From: Bacillota bacterium
GTDB taxonomy: Bacteria > Bacillota > Clostridia > Lachnospirales > Lachnospiraceae
Direction: 5' to 3'
DNA: 64,000 bases
NCBI GenBank assembly: GCA_023409535.1
Contig: JAEYGZ010000046.1
Location: 62,001-126,000 of the forward strand
Part shown: positions 61,346 through 64,000 of the stretch, one piece after another
Layout of the letters: every line of letters starts with the position of its first letter
Position numbering within the stretch: the first letter of the stretch is position 1
The notes under the pieces: generated by a model
Told to the model about the DNA's origin: nothing
What the model saw: only the letters and a program-made list of their open reading frames with translations
Database searches by the model: none
Translations under genes and position numbers: made by a program

Positions 61346-61386
61346 ATTTACAGATAAATTATATTGTAAATATAGGAGGAAAGCAA
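61346..61386 (-). promoter_or_regulatory. Promoter of the AraC regulator with overlapping inverted repeat
   Basis: Minus strand TTGCTT (61386-61381), 17 nt, TATAAT (61363-61358). ATTTACA (61346-61352) and TGTAAAT (61365-61371) form an inverted repeat across the -10 box, a possible operator. A 4-codon leader ORF (ATGCAAAATCTC) with GAGGAG lies at ~61470 on the plus strand. Confidence 0.5.
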
Positions 61387-61508
61387 TAATATTACTGAAA
61401 CAGGTAAAGAAAATACAAGAGTATTTGGTGAATGGGCATTAAAATATAACCGTAACAGAGGAGAATTTATGCAAAATCTCTAATAACTATTCTTGTGGGA
61501 GGCTTATT

Positions 61509-62922
61509 ATGAATGCGTTTGTAACAAATGCGAATGCTAAGACAAAAGAGAGGTCTTTTGGTCTTAGAGACAAGTTAAGCTATATGATGGGGGACTTCGG
61601 CTGCAATTGCAGTTTTGCTTTGATCTCCTCATACTTTATGCTGTTTTACGTAACCGTACTGGGGATTAATCCGGTACATTACGGAATTATTATTTTGATC
61701 ACAAAGATATGGGACGGTATTAATGATCCTATCATCGGTGCTTTAACGGATTTTTTTAAGCCCAGGGAGGGGAAGGATAAGTTTCGTCCATGGATTAAAT
61801 TCACGGCACTTCCCATGGCAATTGTAACGGTTGTGATGTTTCTGTATTTCCCGGGGTTTCCGTATTGGGTTAAGCTATTACAATGCATCATCAGCTATGT
61901 CCTTTGGGATACCTGCTATACCTGCATCAACGTTCCCTATGGCTCACTCCAGTCAGTTATCACTGCTAATCCTGTGGAACGGGCTGAATTGTCAAAGTAT
62001 AGGACGATTGGAGCCCTGCTTGCTCAGATGCCCATCGGCATTATGCTTCCCATGATTTTATTTGTCGGTGAAAATCCGGTAGGCATTTACATTAAGTGCC
62101 GGTATTCTGGGAGTTATATCCTTAGTGGCATTCATCCTGTTATTCCGCGGGACCACCGAACGTATAAAAATCACGCAGGAGGAGAGACAGGAGAAGTTCA
62201 AGTATATTAAGACCTTTGTATCCTTCTTCAAGAACCGTCCCATGGTAGCATTAACTGTCTCAACAGTGGCTATTTTACTGCTTGGTGCATCTACACAGGT
62301 GCTTAACCAGTATGTATTTATTACATACTTCAAACAGCCCAAGCTATTATCCCTGGGCATGGTAATCAGCCTTGCCCCGACCCTTGTATCCATTGCATTC
62401 ATTAAGCTCTTTGTGAAGAAGTGGGGTAAGAAAAATATATGCTCCTGGCCTTTCCTCGGCGCAGTTCTGGCGTATTTGCTGCTGCTGGTTATCCCTATGT
62501 CTAATCCTTATCTTTGGTTTGGTTTACAGGGAATCGCAGCGCTGTTTACCGGTTTTAATACCATGCTTACCTGGGCATTGGTAGCGGATTGCATTGACTA
62601 TCAGGAGTACCAGACGGGACGCCGCGAGGAAGGCTCCATTTATGCAACCTATTCCTTGTTCAGAAAGTTCGCCCAGGGCTTTGGAGCTTCTTTAGTTGCC
62701 TTTTTATTGGGCTTTACGGGATATCAGGCAGCTTTGGGGGCAGATCAGCCGGAGGGTATTGCGGGAAATATTAAGATGCTTGCCTGCTTATTGCCTCTCA
62801 TCGGAAATGTAATCAGCTTTATCTTCATGACCTATGTATATAACCTTGACAATAAAAAGCTTTTCGAAGTGCAAAAGGCCCTGGGACATGATACCGGTAA
62901 AGCAGAGGCACAGGCAGAGTAA
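61509..62922 (+). pseudogene. GPH-type sugar/cation symporter, broken by one extra base
   Basis: The first part (61509 to about 62093, ~195 residues) starts KERSFGLRDKLSYMMGDFGC and has WDGINDPIIGALTD, the MelB/GPH-family cation motif region. After GENPVGIYI the frame is lost. Reading one base later gives SAGILGVISLVAFILLFRGT and continues for ~270 residues to 62922, including DCIDYQEYQTGRREEGSIYA. The two halves join perfectly if one A is removed from ATTAAGTGCC (62091-62100). Twelve TM helices in total. The intact protein would import a beta-glucuronide or other glycoside with H+ or Na+. Confidence 0.85.
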
Positions 62923-62956
62923 TATAACGAAAAAGAACAATAAAGGAGAACAAAAT

Positions 62957-64000
62957 ATGGCAAATAAATTATTATATCCGAGATTTAGCAAAACAAGAAG
63001 ATTAATTGATATGGACGGGCTGTGGAAATTCAGCTTTGATTATGAGAAGCTGGGGGATAAAGAGCAATGGAACCGGGGACTGCCGGAGTATCAGATGATA
63101 CCTGTTCCTGCAAGCTTTAATGATTTCTTTACGGATAAGGATTCCAAGGAATATACCGGAGATGTCTGGTATGAGACTGAGGTATTCGTACCGGGAGAAT
63201 TTGCGGGACTGGATCTTGATATTCGTTTCGGTTCCGCGACTCATTCTGCAACCGTATTTGTCAACGGTATTGAAATAACCTCACATAAGGGCGGCTTTCT
63301 GCCTTTTAATGCGAATATCAACAAGACTGTAAAATACAATGAATTTAACAAGGTCGTCGTTAAGGTAAATAACGAGCTCAGTTCGACAACGCTTCCGGTG
63401 GGAGAAACCATTACCCTTGCCAATGGCAGGAAGATGTCCAAGCCGTATTTTGACTTCTTTAACTACGCGGGACTTCAGCGGCCGGTGAAGCTTGTAATTA
63501 CACCCAAGGAAAGCATCGTAGATTTTACGGTGAAGCATATACTTGAGGAAGAAGATGCAAGAGTCGAATATACCGTGGAAACCACGGGTGAGAATATGGT
63601 ATCCCTGTCCGTATACGACGAGGAGGGAAACCTGGTGGCAGTTCAGAATGGTAAGGAGAATGCAATTGTAATAAAAAATGCAATGCTGTGGAAGGTTTGC
63701 GATGCTTATCTTTATCAATTTGTTTTCCGGATTATGAACGGGGATGAGGTAATTGATGAGTATGCCGAGGAGATCGGTATCCGTACTGTGCAAGTACAAG
63801 GCAATAAGCTTCTGATTAATAATAAACCGGTATATCTGAAAGGCTTTGGAAAGCATGAGGACAGCGATATCGTAGGACGAGGCTTTCATATCGGGGTAAT
63901 GAAGCGGGATTTCGAGCTGATGAAATGGATCGGTGCAAACTCCTTTCGAACCTCCCACTATCCGTATTCGGAAGAAATCTATCAGATGGCGGATAGAGAA
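62957..64000 (+). CDS. uidA: Beta-glucuronidase, GH2 (3' end outside window)
   Basis: ATG at 62957 with AAAGGAG 7 nt upstream; the frame stays open to the last base (348 codons). MDGLWKFSFD opens the sugar-binding domain. DVWYETEVFVPGEF, FDFFNYAGLQRPVKL and, in the barrel, ANSFRTSHYPYSEE are conserved among GH2 beta-glucuronidases. The catalytic Glu residues lie beyond the window. It hydrolyses beta-D-glucuronides in the cytosol and pairs with the symporter upstream (34-nt gap) and the AraC regulator. Confidence 0.92.
   Translation, partial: MANKLLYPRFSKTRRLIDMDGLWKFSFDYEKLGDKEQWNRGLPEYQMIPVPASFNDFFTDKDSKEYTGDVWYETEVFVPGEFAGLDLDIRFGSATHSATVFVNGIEITSHKGGFLPFNANINKTVKYNEFNKVVVKVNNELSSTTLPVGETITLANGRKMSKPYFDFFNYAGLQRPVKLVITPKESIVDFTVKHILEEEDARVEYTVETTGENMVSLSVYDEEGNLVAVQNGKENAIVIKNAMLWKVCDAYLYQFVFRIMNGDEVIDEYAEEIGIRTVQVQGNKLLINNKPVYLKGFGKHEDSDIVGRGFHIGVMKRDFELMKWIGANSFRTSHYPYSEEIYQMADRE

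Noticed and set aside
63281..63958. 225-codon minus-strand ORF near the window end
   Set aside because: It is the shadow of the beta-glucuronidase frame, which is open to the last base and carries GH2 motifs.

Overview
The window comes from a low-GC, strictly anaerobic, spore-forming Clostridia genome, most likely a plant-polysaccharide-degrading member of the Lachnospiraceae (Lachnoclostridium/Anaerocolumna-like). The evidence is the low GC content, strong AGGAGG-type ribosome sites with frequent GTG/TTG starts, two [FeFe]-hydrogenase-type proteins, a LysM-GH18 spore-germination-type glycosidase, a secreted PL9 pectate lyase, a GH3 beta-glucosidase and a beta-glucuronidase. The genus is inference.

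Layout. 1-1.4 kb: the end of an amidase and a metallo-beta-lactamase-fold hydrolase. 1.44-1.66 kb: a 40-codon hydrophobic ORF on the minus strand facing a ~90-nt RNA on the plus strand, which looks like an unannotated type I toxin-antitoxin pair. 1.9-19.1 kb: one long same-strand operon for a highly divergent Gram-positive Tad/Flp-like pilus or secretion machine. It has three MinD/CpaE-like proteins with decayed P-loops, a CpaB/RcpC-like SAF protein, a membrane-anchored TadA/CpaF ATPase, a single protein carrying two TadB/TadC-like membrane domains, three paralogous pilin-like proteins plus a fourth one-TM protein, an M50 intramembrane metalloprotease, and three TadE/TadG-like proteins. Two of these last are giants that alternate Ig-like domains with zinc-ribbon motifs. 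19.4-24.4 kb: two large secreted proteins, the first resembling an S-layer-homology protein, probably surface partners of the machine. This locus is the strongest candidate for an undescribed system here.

24.5-29.1 kb: carbohydrate genes (GH3 with an inserted beta-trefoil-like module; PL9 pectate lyase). 29.1-30.3 kb: two glutathione-peroxidase-family genes behind a promoter that contains an OhrR-like operator. 30.4-37.5 kb: housekeeping and accessory genes (CNNM/CorC transporter, zinc phospholipase C family, CoiA-like protein, YbaK deacylase, esterase, flavin reductase, LysM-GH18). 37.5-38.6 kb: a scar with a minus-strand tRNA-Val(GAC) that has C at position 33, a DUF4177-like gene, and a decayed second copy of the GH18 gene's 3' end. 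38.6-43.6 kb: a PilZ protein; a TetR regulator with a perfect 22-bp operator controlling an extracytosolic FMN/FAD lipoprotein pair; tandem signal peptidases.

43.6-48.3 kb (minus strand): thioredoxin-like [2Fe-2S] ferredoxin, PAS-containing sensory-type [FeFe] hydrogenase, SpoIIE-type phosphatase and group B-type [FeFe] hydrogenase, a probable redox or H2 signalling operon. 48.5-54 kb: argH, M32 carboxypeptidase, eno behind a TGTGA-N6-TCACA palindrome, and a decayed NHL-repeat gene. 54.1-60.5 kb: MBL hydrolase, Ca2+-type P-ATPase, DedA protein, pgsA and an unknown gene pair. 60.5-64 kb: a beta-glucuronide locus with an AraC regulator divergent from a GPH-type symporter (broken by one extra base) and a uidA-like gene that runs off the window.
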